From: Kiloniellales bacterium
GTDB taxonomy: Bacteria > Pseudomonadota > Alphaproteobacteria > Kiloniellales > JAKSBE01
Length of the DNA stretch: 64,000 nt
Reading direction: 5' to 3'
Assembly: GCA_030066685.1 (NCBI GenBank)
Contig: JASJBF010000031.1
Location: 1 to 64,000 of the forward strand
The notes under the pieces: model-generated
The model's input: the letters and a program-made list of their open reading frames with translations, nothing else
Database searches by the model: none
Told to the model about the DNA's origin: nothing
Translations under genes and position numbers: made by a program
Shown here: piece by piece, positions 1-6,498 of the stretch
Numbering within the stretch: position 1 is the stretch's first letter
Layout of the letters: the number at the start of each line of letters is the position of its first letter

Positions 1-2
1 CG

Positions 3-551
3 CTGCACGCCCCGGAGGTCGAGTGCATCGGCAAGGGAAAGGCGCACCGACCCTACGAGTTCGGCGTCAAGGTCTCGATCGCCACCACCAACGCCCGCGC
101 GCCGGGCGGTCAGTTCGTGGTCCATGCCAAGGCCCTGCCCGGCAACCCCTATGACGGCCACACCCTGGCGGAGGTCCTCAAGGAGACCCAGGCGCTGACC
201 GGCGGCGAGATCAAACGGGTCTATGTCGACAAGGGCTATCGCGGCCACGACGCGCCCAACCCCTTCCGGGTCTACCGCTCAGGCCAGAAGCGTGGTGTCC
301 ATGGTGTGATCCGCAAGGAACTCCGGCGTCGAGCCGCCATCGAGGCCGTCATCGGCCACCTCAAGACCGACGGCCATCTCGGGCGCAACTACCTAAAGGG
401 CCGCCATGGCGACCAGGCCAACGCCGTCCTCACCGCCGTCGGCCACAACCTCCGCCTCGTCCTCAGATGGCTGAGCGCTCTCTTGACCCAAATCCTCGCC
501 GCCATCCTGGCCGCCTTCATGCCCGTCCCGGCGCTCAAGACGGCTTCCTAA
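3..551 (+). CDS. IS5-family transposase, 3' part (5' end outside window)
   Basis: The reading frame is open from the left edge of the window, so only the last 182 residues are visible. They match the C-terminal half of an IS5-type DDE transposase: a segment reading VDKGYRGH carries the second catalytic Asp, and AAIEAVIGHLK carries the catalytic Glu; the region between and after them (GQKRGV, RNYLKG, NAVL) is typical of this family. The first Asp and the N-terminal half lie upstream of the window. A GTG at 117 is internal and is not the start. I could not identify the terminal inverted repeat after the stop, because the left end is missing. Whether the element is intact cannot be judged here. 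Confidence 0.88.
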   Translation: MHAPEVECIGKGKAHRPYEFGVKVSIATTNARAPGGQFVVHAKALPGNPYDGHTLAEVLKETQALTGGEIKRVYVDKGYRGHDAPNPFRVYRSGQKRGVHGVIRKELRRRAAIEAVIGHLKTDGHLGRNYLKGRHGDQANAVLTAVGHNLRLVLRWLSALLTQILAAILAAFMPVPALKTAS

Positions 552-1091
552 CGGTCAACTCCATAGCATGCGTGCCGAAGGTCATTTGGCTCGAGGATTC
601 GAAGATTGCCCCTGGACAAAGGTCAGTGCGCCGCAGAGCAGCATTCTGGGGCGCCCCATTATCTGCTTTGGTGGTCGTGCCTGGCCCCAAATTTCGGCAC
701 CCGAATTGGTACCGAAAAGAGGGGAAGGGGCGTAAAAAAAGGTTACGGCGCTATTGCGGCCAGGCTCAAAAGCGCAGATTCCCCAATGCGCGATGACGGA
801 CAGTGGTCTTCGGTGAAGGCTCTATTCGGTTTAGCAAACCGGCCCGCAATGCTGCGGAAGGCCATTGCCGGCACCTTTAGAAACAGGCCGATGTCGGACG
901 CCCGCACAGCCTCGAGGGAATTGGTTCCGCGATGAGCATGGCCTATTAGGGCAAGAAGCTTAACGGGGACACGGTGGTCCGCGATCGCGGCGTTAGACTT
1001 CTTGCGATCGCCTTGGAGGACATCATGAAGCTTGCAGCAGGCTCAAGCCTTCGTTTCGGTGGGACCATGGTGGGACCACAGCAGGATCTCA
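552..1091. other. Gene-poor, lower-GC stretch between IS element and tRNA-Asn
   Basis: No convincing coding region is seen. The short open frames in both strands have no recognisable motifs, overlap each other and lack good ribosome binding sites. Base composition is visibly lower in GC than the rest of the window, with an A-run near 737-743. At 1058-1078 a 10-bp unit, GGTGGGACCA, occurs twice separated by one base. The stretch may be decayed mobile DNA, given the transposase on its left and a tRNA on its right, but that is inference. Confidence 0.5.
1058..1078. repeat. Tandem 10-bp direct repeat near tRNA-Asn
   Basis: GGTGGGACCA occurs at 1058-1067 and again at 1069-1078. It lies about 60 bp beyond the 3' end of tRNA-Asn, in the low-GC stretch. 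It could be a protein binding site or a junction scar; nothing in the sequence decides. Confidence 0.45.
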
Positions 1092-1128
1092 AGAGAAAAG
1101 GGCTTGGGAGTTTATCTCCCAAGCCCTT
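1092..1128 (-). terminator. Rho-independent terminator of tRNA-Asn
   Basis: A 13-bp perfect stem (1098-1110 with 1116-1128) and a 5-base loop are followed on the minus strand by a T-rich tail (TTCTCTT). It lies 8 bases after the encoded CCA of tRNA-Asn, the expected position for the tRNA terminator. Confidence 0.85.
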
Positions 1129-1136
1129 GTTAAAAT

Positions 1137-1212
1137 TGGCTCCCCGGGCCGGACTCGAACCAGCGACCCAGTGGTTAACAGCCACTTGCTCTACCAACTG
1201 AGCTACCGGGGA
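1137..1212 (-). tRNA. tRNA-Asn (anticodon GTT)
   Basis: The minus strand folds as a standard 76-base tRNA: acceptor stem TCCCCGG paired with CCGGGGA, D arm with AGCTCAGTTGGTAGAGC, anticodon stem AGTGG/CCACT with loop CTGTTAA giving anticodon GTT, and T arm with GGTTCGAGTCC. The 3' CCA is encoded. A promoter lies upstream at 1270-1298 and a strong terminator downstream at 1092-1128, so it appears to be a single-gene transcription unit. Confidence 0.96.
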
Positions 1213-1269
1213 TCAGGGACCGCCAGCTGTCCCGCCGATGACGTTCGGCGGCGGTCTCAAGACCGCGGG

Positions 1270-1298
1270 GTTATAGCAAAGTCGCGCCGGCCCTGCAA
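1270..1298 (-). promoter_or_regulatory. Sigma-70-type promoter of tRNA-Asn
   Basis: On the minus strand, -35 TTGCAG (1293-1298) and -10 TATAAC (1270-1275) are separated by 17 bases. The tRNA begins about 58 bases after the -10 box. Confidence 0.6.
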
Positions 1299-1338
1299 TT
1301 CGTTCCGGCGCCGCGATCACCCCGGATCCGGGTCCGGC

Positions 1339-1371
1339 AAGAAGAAAGGCGCGCCGTCGTCGCGCGCGCCT
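1339..1371 (-). terminator. Rho-independent terminator after the 72-residue gene
   Basis: On the minus strand an 8-bp perfect stem, AGGCGCGC with GCGCGCCT (1364-1371 with 1347-1354) and a 9-base loop, is followed by TTCTTCTT. It lies about 90 bp after the stop codon of the small gene at 1463-1681, supporting that gene as a real transcription unit. Confidence 0.65.
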
Positions 1372-1462
1372 GGGATTTCTGCTTCGAAGGCCGGTCTCCT
1401 TGCCGCCGAGCCGCTCCCGGACCCTCGTCGTCCCGCGGCCCGGCTGGCCGCTGCGGCCCTAT

Positions 1463-1681
1463 TCAGCCGGTCTTGCGGTTCTGCCAGAGGTCCTGGGGGA
1501 CCATGGAAACGTTGGCCGGCAGGGCACCCTTCGCCTGGCCCCGCTCCAGCACGGACAAGGGGATCGCGTTCAGGACACCCCAGGGAGTCAGGATATCGAG
1601 CTTGGGATCCTTCTCGTAGGTGCGGCCAATCACCTTGCCCTTGATGTTGATGTTGACCGTCAGCTCCTCGCCGATCTTCAT
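1463..1681 (-). CDS. Small uncharacterised protein, 72 residues
   Basis: The protein starts MKIGEELTVNINIKGKV and continues with an acidic/basic segment ending in KLDILTPWG. No family is recognised. It has no signal peptide or membrane segment and contains regularly spaced hydrophobic residues in its first half, suggesting a small beta-rich domain. The chosen ATG at 1681 has a good ribosome binding site (GGAGAG, 4 bases upstream); an in-frame longer start at 1825 is arginine- and cysteine-rich, lacks such a site and looks non-coding. A hairpin terminator follows at 1339-1371. A possible CtrA site sits about 220 bp upstream. A short conserved unknown protein is the most likely explanation; function is unknown. 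Confidence 0.65.
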   Translation of the reverse strand: MKIGEELTVNINIKGKVIGRTYEKDPKLDILTPWGVLNAIPLSVLERGQAKGALPANVSMVPQDLWQNRKTG

Positions 1682-2266
1682 CTTTCTCTCCACTACTTGC
1701 GCGTCCTTCGCCCCCGGCTTTCGGCAGGTCCACCGAGGGAGGCCAGTCCGGTGTGCCGCCCGACCCGCCGGGCATTCAGCCACCGTGTTGAGGCACGCTT
1801 CCGTCGCTTTCCTGGCGGGAACCAACGATCCGAGTACTTCCCCTCTCGACCGCGCCCGGTTTCCGCTTCTGGCGTCTGCTACCTGCTACGCTCCCCAACC
1901 CTTAACGTAAGATTAAAGGGTTCACGCGGGATTTCAAAGATTATTTATGCTTCGTTAATATCCGTGAGTAATTCCACCCAGGGATTTCCGCACGAACATG
2001 GTTAACACTTCATGAATCGCAGCAAGGACTGTGACGTCACGCGCAGGATTCCGCGGATTCTTGAGCATACGGCAAAGGGCGTATATGGCTTTTCGGGGCA
2101 GCCGCGGGCAGCGGGCCGCGACGGCGCCTCTTTCCCGCCGCGGTTAGGCGAGGCTCGCGACGCCGTCGGCGACTCCGCAAAACCGGCAACCTTGGGGGCC
2201 TGGAAGAGGCACAGGGCGGGGCTGCGGTGGCGGGGCCACCAGGGCGAGGGCCAGGCTTTGCGGCGG
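1682..2266. other. Intergenic stretch without a recognisable gene
   Basis: No gene is supported between the small gene and tRNA-Cys. Part of the stretch (about 1900-2020) is AT-rich compared with its surroundings and contains the possible CtrA site at 1902-1916, so it may hold regulatory DNA for the small minus-strand gene or for an unrecognised transcript. Open frames crossing the region have no motifs. Confidence 0.5.
1902..1916 (-). promoter_or_regulatory. Candidate CtrA binding site (TTAA-N7-TTAA)
   Basis: The sequence TTAACGTAAGATTAA has the full TTAA-N7-TTAA spacing recognised by the alphaproteobacterial cell-cycle regulator CtrA. It lies in an AT-rich patch upstream of the minus-strand 72-residue gene. 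The motif is short enough to arise by chance, so this is a candidate only. Confidence 0.4.
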
Positions 2267-2340
2267 TGGAGGCCCGGGCCGGAATCGAACCGACGTACGA
2301 GGCTTTGCAGGCCTCTGCATAACCACTCTGCCACCGGGCC
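2267..2340 (-). tRNA. tRNA-Cys (anticodon GCA)
   Basis: The minus strand gives a 74-base tRNA: acceptor stem GGCCCGG with CCGGGCC, anticodon stem GAGGC/GCCTC with loop CTGCAAA (anticodon GCA), and T arm with GGTTCGATTCC. The discriminator is T and CCA is encoded. A well-formed promoter lies at 2361-2389. No clear terminator was found downstream. Confidence 0.95.
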
Positions 2341-2360
2341 AAGGAAAGCGCAGGGCCGGA

Positions 2361-2389
2361 GGTATAGAACCCGCCCGGTATCGGGTCAA
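2361..2389 (-). promoter_or_regulatory. Sigma-70-type promoter of tRNA-Cys
   Basis: On the minus strand, -35 TTGACC (2384-2389) and -10 TATACC (2361-2366) are 17 bases apart; the tRNA starts 20 bases after the -10 box. Confidence 0.65.
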
Positions 2390-2444
2390 GGCGGCCCGGA
2401 CCGCGCTGCGCGCCGGGCGGGCGGCGGGCTTCGCGGAGCGGCGA

Positions 2445-2473
2445 TTGTCATCCTCAACGGGGCTCTCTATAAA
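2445..2473 (+). promoter_or_regulatory. Candidate promoter of the pcm-like gene
   Basis: -35 TTGTCA (2445-2450) and -10 TATAAA (2468-2473), each five of six bases to consensus, are separated by exactly 17 bases. This would give a leader of about 90 bases before the ATG at 2570. Confidence 0.6.
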
Positions 2474-2569
2474 GCGCTGGATCCCGAGCGAGCCCGGGCC
2501 CGAGAGAGCCCGCTGGGGCGTTCCGGGACAAGAACAGGCAACCACGGCAAAGCAGGGTGGGCAGCCAAG

Positions 2570-3226
2570 ATGTTCGACTTCGCGACAGCCCGCAGCAACA
2601 TGGTCGACAGCCAGCTCCGGACCAACAAGGTCACGGACGCCCGCGTCCTGGAGGCCTTTGCAGCCGTCCCGCGCGAGCGGTTCCTGCCCGAGGCGCGGGC
2701 CCGCGTGGCCTACGTCGACGAGGACTTGGAGGTGGCGCCGGGGCGTTATCTGATGGAGCCCCTGGTGCTCGCCCGGCTGCTCCAGGCGGCCCAGATCGAG
2801 GCCAGCGACGTGGTCCTGGACGTCGGCTGCACGACCGGCTACTCCAGCGCCGTCCTGGCCAGGCTCGCCGGGACCGTGGTGGCTCTGGAAAGCGATGCCG
2901 CGCTGCGCGATCAAGCCAACCAGACCCTCCAGGACCTGGGCATCGACAATGCGGTCGTGGTCGCGGGCGAGCTGACCGAGGGCTACCGCAAGCAGGCGCC
3001 CTACAACGTCATCCTGCTCGGCGGCGCCGTCACCGAGGTGCCGGAGGCGGTCCTCTCCCAGGTCGCGGAAGGCGGCCGCCTGGTCACCGTCATGGCGCCG
3101 CAGGCGCATACTGGCCAGGCGGTCCTGATCCGCAGGAGCGGCGGCCAGTCCTCGCGCCGGGTGCTCTTCGACGCGGCGGTCCGGCTGCTTCCCGGGTTCG
3201 CCAGGGCGCCGGGGTTCGTCTTCTGA
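2570..3226 (+). CDS. Pcm-like SAM-dependent methyltransferase with altered substrate motif
   Basis: The 218-residue protein has the fold signature of protein-L-isoaspartate O-methyltransferase: an N-terminal helical part (PRERFLP) and a SAM-binding glycine motif VVLDVGCTTGY at residues 81-91. The stretch that in true isoaspartate methyltransferases reads GQTISQP is here GRYLMEP (residues 58-64), so the residues that contact isoaspartate are changed. The second Pcm in this window (31844-32539) keeps the standard motif. The gene lies about 110 bp upstream of tolC, an arrangement I recall from other alphaproteobacteria. The ATG at 2570 begins the homology; a longer frame from 2012 crosses tRNA-Cys and is not coding. 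The methylated substrate is unknown. Confidence 0.85.
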   Translation: MFDFATARSNMVDSQLRTNKVTDARVLEAFAAVPRERFLPEARARVAYVDEDLEVAPGRYLMEPLVLARLLQAAQIEASDVVLDVGCTTGYSSAVLARLAGTVVALESDAALRDQANQTLQDLGIDNAVVVAGELTEGYRKQAPYNVILLGGAVTEVPEAVLSQVAEGGRLVTVMAPQAHTGQAVLIRRSGGQSSRRVLFDAAVRLLPGFARAPGFVF

Positions 3227-3255
3227 AGGCTTCGGCGCCGGGCGCAGCCGGGCAT

Positions 3256-3294
3256 TTATCGATAACTTAACCCTAACGATTTCCGGTATATAGT
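3256..3294 (+). promoter_or_regulatory. Candidate tolC promoter with adjacent palindrome
   Basis: -35 TTAACC (3267-3272) and -10 TATAGT (3289-3294) are separated by 16 bases. A perfect 10-bp palindrome, TTATCGATAA (3256-3265), sits immediately upstream of the -35 box and could be an operator. The patch is AT-rich against its surroundings. Confidence 0.5.
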
Positions 3295-3338
3295 ATCGTC
3301 GCTTCCGCTCACGACTGCCTCGGGGGGCACGGACTCTC

Positions 3339-4739
3339 ATGACTTGGTTCTCAACGGACGAGACGCTGAACGGCTGCGCGCGCGCGACGATCACCCTGTT
3401 GGGGGTCGCTCTTGCCCTGGCAGCCTGGTCCGGCCCGGCGCGGGCGCTGACCTTGGAGGAGGCGCTTTCGGCCGCCTACGAAGAGAACCCGACCTTGCGC
3501 GCGGCGCGCGCCCAGCTTCGCTCGGTCAACGAGCAGGTCCCGCAGGAGCTCTCGAACTGGCGGCCGACGGTCACCGTCAACACGACCGTGGGGCAGGAGT
3601 ACGTGGACAGCGACAACAGCGAAGAACAGAATAGCACGACTCCCTTCGATGCCGAGGTGGTGGTCCAGCAGCCGCTCTATCGCGGCGGGCGGACCGTGGC
3701 CGGAACGCGGCGGGCCGAAAATGACATCCGTGCCGAGCGGCAGCGCCTCAGGTCGACTGAACAGGACGTGCTATTCGATGCGGTCGCCTCCTACATGGAC
3801 GTCTGGCGGGACGAAGCGGTGCTGCGCCTGACCATCAACAACGAGCAGGTGCTGACCCGGCAGCTCGAGGCCTCGCGCGACCGCTTTTCGGTCGGCGAGA
3901 TCACCCGCACCGACGTGGCGCAGTCCGAGGCGCGCCTCGCCCAGGCCACCGCCGACCGGATCCAGGCGGAAGGCAACCTGGCGGCCACCCGGGCCGTCTT
4001 TCGCGAGGTCATCGGCCTGGAGCCGGTCTCGCTCGCGCGGCCGCCGACCCTGGAGGACATTCCCAGCAACCTGAACGACATCGTCGGCCAGGCGCGGGTC
4101 GAAAACCCGGACGTTCAGGCTGCCGAGTTCGCGGAACGCTCGGCGCGCGACGAGGTCCGGGTGAGGATCGGTGAGCTCCTGCCCTCCGTCGCCCTGGAAG
4201 GCTCGCTGAGCCGGAGCGAGGACCTCGACGGCTCGGACTTCGAGCGCGACCAGGCCCAGATCCTGGCCCAGGTTACCGTGCCGCTCTACCAATCGGGCTT
4301 CGTCTACAGCCGGGTCCGCGAGGCCAAGCAGGTCGTCGGCCAGCGCCGCCTCGAGATCGACGAGGCCCGCCGGCGCGCCGAGCAGGAGGCCGTCAGCGCC
4401 TGGGAGCGCCTGACCACCGCCCGGGCCCAGATCGAGTCCTTCACCTCCCAGGTGCGGTCCAACGAAATCGCCCTCGAAGGCGTGCGCCAAGAGAACGCCG
4501 TGGGCGCCCGAACCATCCTCGACATCCTGGATGCCGAGCAGGAACTGCTCGATTCGCAGGTCGAACTGGTGCGCTCCGAAAGGGACGAAGTGGTGGCGAG
4601 CTACGACGTTCTCAGCGCCGTCGGGCGCCTGACCGCCACCGAAATTGCGCTGCCCGTTGAAATCTACGACGCAGAGTCCGATTATGGGACGGTTAAGGAC
4701 CGGTGGTTCGGGACGACAGCGCCTGGCTCAGGATACTGA
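3339..4739 (+). CDS. tolC: TolC-family outer membrane efflux/export channel
   Basis: The 466-residue protein starts with a signal peptide (cleavage likely after Ala36, in GPARA|LTLEEAL) and continues with the two repeated helical/strand halves of the outer membrane efflux family; LTLEEALSAAYEENP and the second-half motif VGARTILDILDAEQELLDSQ are typical. It forms a trimeric channel across the outer membrane and periplasm for type I secretion or RND/MFS efflux systems. No inner membrane partner is encoded nearby, so which systems it serves cannot be told. It has its own candidate promoter at 3267-3294 and is followed by popZ 91 bp downstream. Length is normal for the family. Confidence 0.93.
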   Translation: MTWFSTDETLNGCARATITLLGVALALAAWSGPARALTLEEALSAAYEENPTLRAARAQLRSVNEQVPQELSNWRPTVTVNTTVGQEYVDSDNSEEQNSTTPFDAEVVVQQPLYRGGRTVAGTRRAENDIRAERQRLRSTEQDVLFDAVASYMDVWRDEAVLRLTINNEQVLTRQLEASRDRFSVGEITRTDVAQSEARLAQATADRIQAEGNLAATRAVFREVIGLEPVSLARPPTLEDIPSNLNDIVGQARVENPDVQAAEFAERSARDEVRVRIGELLPSVALEGSLSRSEDLDGSDFERDQAQILAQVTVPLYQSGFVYSRVREAKQVVGQRRLEIDEARRRAEQEAVSAWERLTTARAQIESFTSQVRSNEIALEGVRQENAVGARTILDILDAEQELLDSQVELVRSERDEVVASYDVLSAVGRLTATEIALPVEIYDAESDYGTVKDRWFGTTAPGSGY

Positions 4740-4830
4740 AGGATAGCGCTGCCCGGCCTGCTGCGACGACGAGGAAGGGACGGGCCCGCCGTTCAAGGGA
4801 CCGGCCTTTCGGGCGTTTGGGCAGAGGAAC

Positions 4831-6366
4831 ATGACCGACGCGAATCCAGAGAACGAACCCTCGATGGAGGAGATACTCGCCTCCATCCGGCGGATCATCT
4901 CCGACGGAGAAGAGGGCGAAGGCGAGGGGGAGGGGCAGGCCGAGGCCGTCGAGGCAACGGCGGCCGAGGCCCCGAGCGACGTCTTCTCGGCCCTGCCCAA
5001 GGGCGAGCCGGAGCCGGAGGCCGAGGAGGACATTCTCGATCTCACCCAGATGGTCACGGAGCAAGGCGAGGTCGTCGACCTCAACGAGGCGAAGTCGGCC
5101 CGCGGCCTCAGCCCTGCGGTCACCGAGCCGGCGGCGGCGAGCGATGACGACGTCGAGCTGACGATGGAAGGCCTGGCGCGGGCCCTGGACGACGTGATCG
5201 GCGAGGCGCCGGCGGAGGATCAAAGCGACGACGCCGCTACACTGGCCCCGGCGGCCGAGCCGGCCCAACCGGAAGAAGATGTCGTCCTGGCCGCCGCGGA
5301 GGAGGCCGTCGAGGTCGAGGAGGCGCTCGAGGAGCCGCTCTCGCCCTTGGATGCCCTGGCCGAGATCCAGGCGCTGGCCGAACAGCAGGCCGAGATGGAG
5401 GCCGCGCAGGCGCAAGCGCCGGAGGCCAGCGAGATGCCGGAGCCCTTCGAGGCTCCGGCGCCCGAACCTCTGGCCGTCGAGCCCCAGGCTCTCGAGCCCC
5501 AGGCCATCGAATCCCAGGCCATCGAACCCCAGGCCATCGAACCCCAGGCCATCGAGCCCCAGGCCATCGAGCCCCAGGCCATCGAGCCCCAGGCGATCGA
5601 GCCCACGGCTGCCGAAGAGGCGCCGCCGCTGGCCGCGTCTCCGGCGCCCGAAGCGCCGCTCGAACTCGTCGACCAGCTCGGCGCAGCGTCGGCCCCGGAC
5701 GAGGACGACGATGCCTTGACGGAGATCGACCAGATCCTGGCTCGGGCCCGCGAGGCGGCGCAGGCGCAGGCCGCCAAGATCCTGGAAGACGAGCCCGAGG
5801 CGCCGCCGCTCAGCCCCGAGGACCAGACGGCGGCCCTGCTGGCCGGACTGGAGCAGCAAGAGCAGATCACGCCGGGGCAGGGAATCCCCGACGACATCAG
5901 GACCGCCGTCGAAGAGAGTCTCGGCGGTGGCGGCGAGGAGGCCGATCCCAGAGGGGCCGGGCGGGATCCCTTCCAGGCGGTGATGCAGGCAGAAGCGAAC
6001 ATGGCCGGAGCGCAAGCGCAGGCGGACTCCGGAGGAGAGGAGCAGAACTTGGCCGACAGGAAAGAAAGCAGCCATCCGGACTACCGGTCTCGCGGCGACG
6101 AGTCCGACTCCGGCCTGATCTCGTCGAACACGGCCGCCGGCGCCATTGCGGCGCTGGGCGATCTCTCGCGCGCGGCGAGATCGAGCACCGGCGGCCAGGG
6201 CGGCGCGGCGACCGCGCTGGGCATGAACCGCACCCTGGAGGAGCTGGTCCTCGACGCCATGACCCCGCACCTCAAGGCCTGGCTCGATGCCAACCTGGAG
6301 CCCCTGGTCGAGCGGATCGTACGCGAGGAGATCCAGCGGCTGCGGCGGCGGTCCGAGGACTACTAG
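4831..6366 (+). CDS. popZ: PopZ-type cell pole-organising protein (DUF2497), unusually long
   Basis: Two ends define the family: the N-terminal helix PSMEEILASIRRIISDG (residues 10-26) and the C-terminal oligomerisation helices LEELVLDAMTPHLKAWL...LVERIVREEIQRL (about residues 468-505). In Caulobacter PopZ forms a polar matrix that binds ParB and other partners. Here the linker is a very long acidic, alanine/proline-rich disordered region, making 511 residues against under 200 for the Caulobacter protein. It contains nine tandem five-residue units of the form IEPQA (DNA 5476-5610). The ribosome binding site AGAGGAAC precedes the ATG. The position between tolC and valS is common for this gene in alphaproteobacteria. 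The family call is firm; polar function is inferred. Confidence 0.88.
   Translation: MTDANPENEPSMEEILASIRRIISDGEEGEGEGEGQAEAVEATAAEAPSDVFSALPKGEPEPEAEEDILDLTQMVTEQGEVVDLNEAKSARGLSPAVTEPAAASDDDVELTMEGLARALDDVIGEAPAEDQSDDAATLAPAAEPAQPEEDVVLAAAEEAVEVEEALEEPLSPLDALAEIQALAEQQAEMEAAQAQAPEASEMPEPFEAPAPEPLAVEPQALEPQAIESQAIEPQAIEPQAIEPQAIEPQAIEPQAIEPTAAEEAPPLAASPAPEAPLELVDQLGAASAPDEDDDALTEIDQILARAREAAQAQAAKILEDEPEAPPLSPEDQTAALLAGLEQQEQITPGQGIPDDIRTAVEESLGGGGEEADPRGAGRDPFQAVMQAEANMAGAQAQADSGGEEQNLADRKESSHPDYRSRGDESDSGLISSNTAAGAIAALGDLSRAARSSTGGQGGAATALGMNRTLEELVLDAMTPHLKAWLDANLEPLVERIVREEIQRLRRRSEDY
5476..5610 (+). repeat. Nine tandem 15-bp repeats inside popZ
   Basis: Nine consecutive 15-bp units encode VEPQA, LEPQA, IESQA, five IEPQA and IEPTA. 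Several central units are identical or differ at one base, which points to recent expansion by slippage or unequal exchange. The repeat keeps the reading frame. Confidence 0.95.
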
Positions 6367-6498
6367 GGCCGCGGGGCGCCGGCACCCGAAGCGAGAGCCT
6401 CTGGATCCGGTTCCGGGACAGGCACCCCCGCGGTGCCTGCCCGTTTCGATGTGACCCGCATCAGAACTCAAGCGAATTCTCGGAAGGACGGTTCAGCG

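Noticed and set aside
606-935. Small gene in the stretch after the transposase
   Set aside because: Two overlapping frames, no motifs, no convincing ribosome site; more likely non-coding or decayed.
2144-3394. Long minus-strand open frame opposite pcm-like gene and tolC start
   Set aside because: No family features; it crosses tRNA-Cys and the tolC promoter and is explained by codon bias.
5476-5610. CRISPR-like array
   Set aside because: The nine 15-bp units are direct tandem, coding and without spacers.
4693-6471. Long antisense open frame opposite popZ
   Set aside because: It is a by-product of the GC-rich codon pattern and the repeats in popZ; the translation is leucine/glycine/arginine-rich without motifs, and popZ on the other strand has conserved ends.
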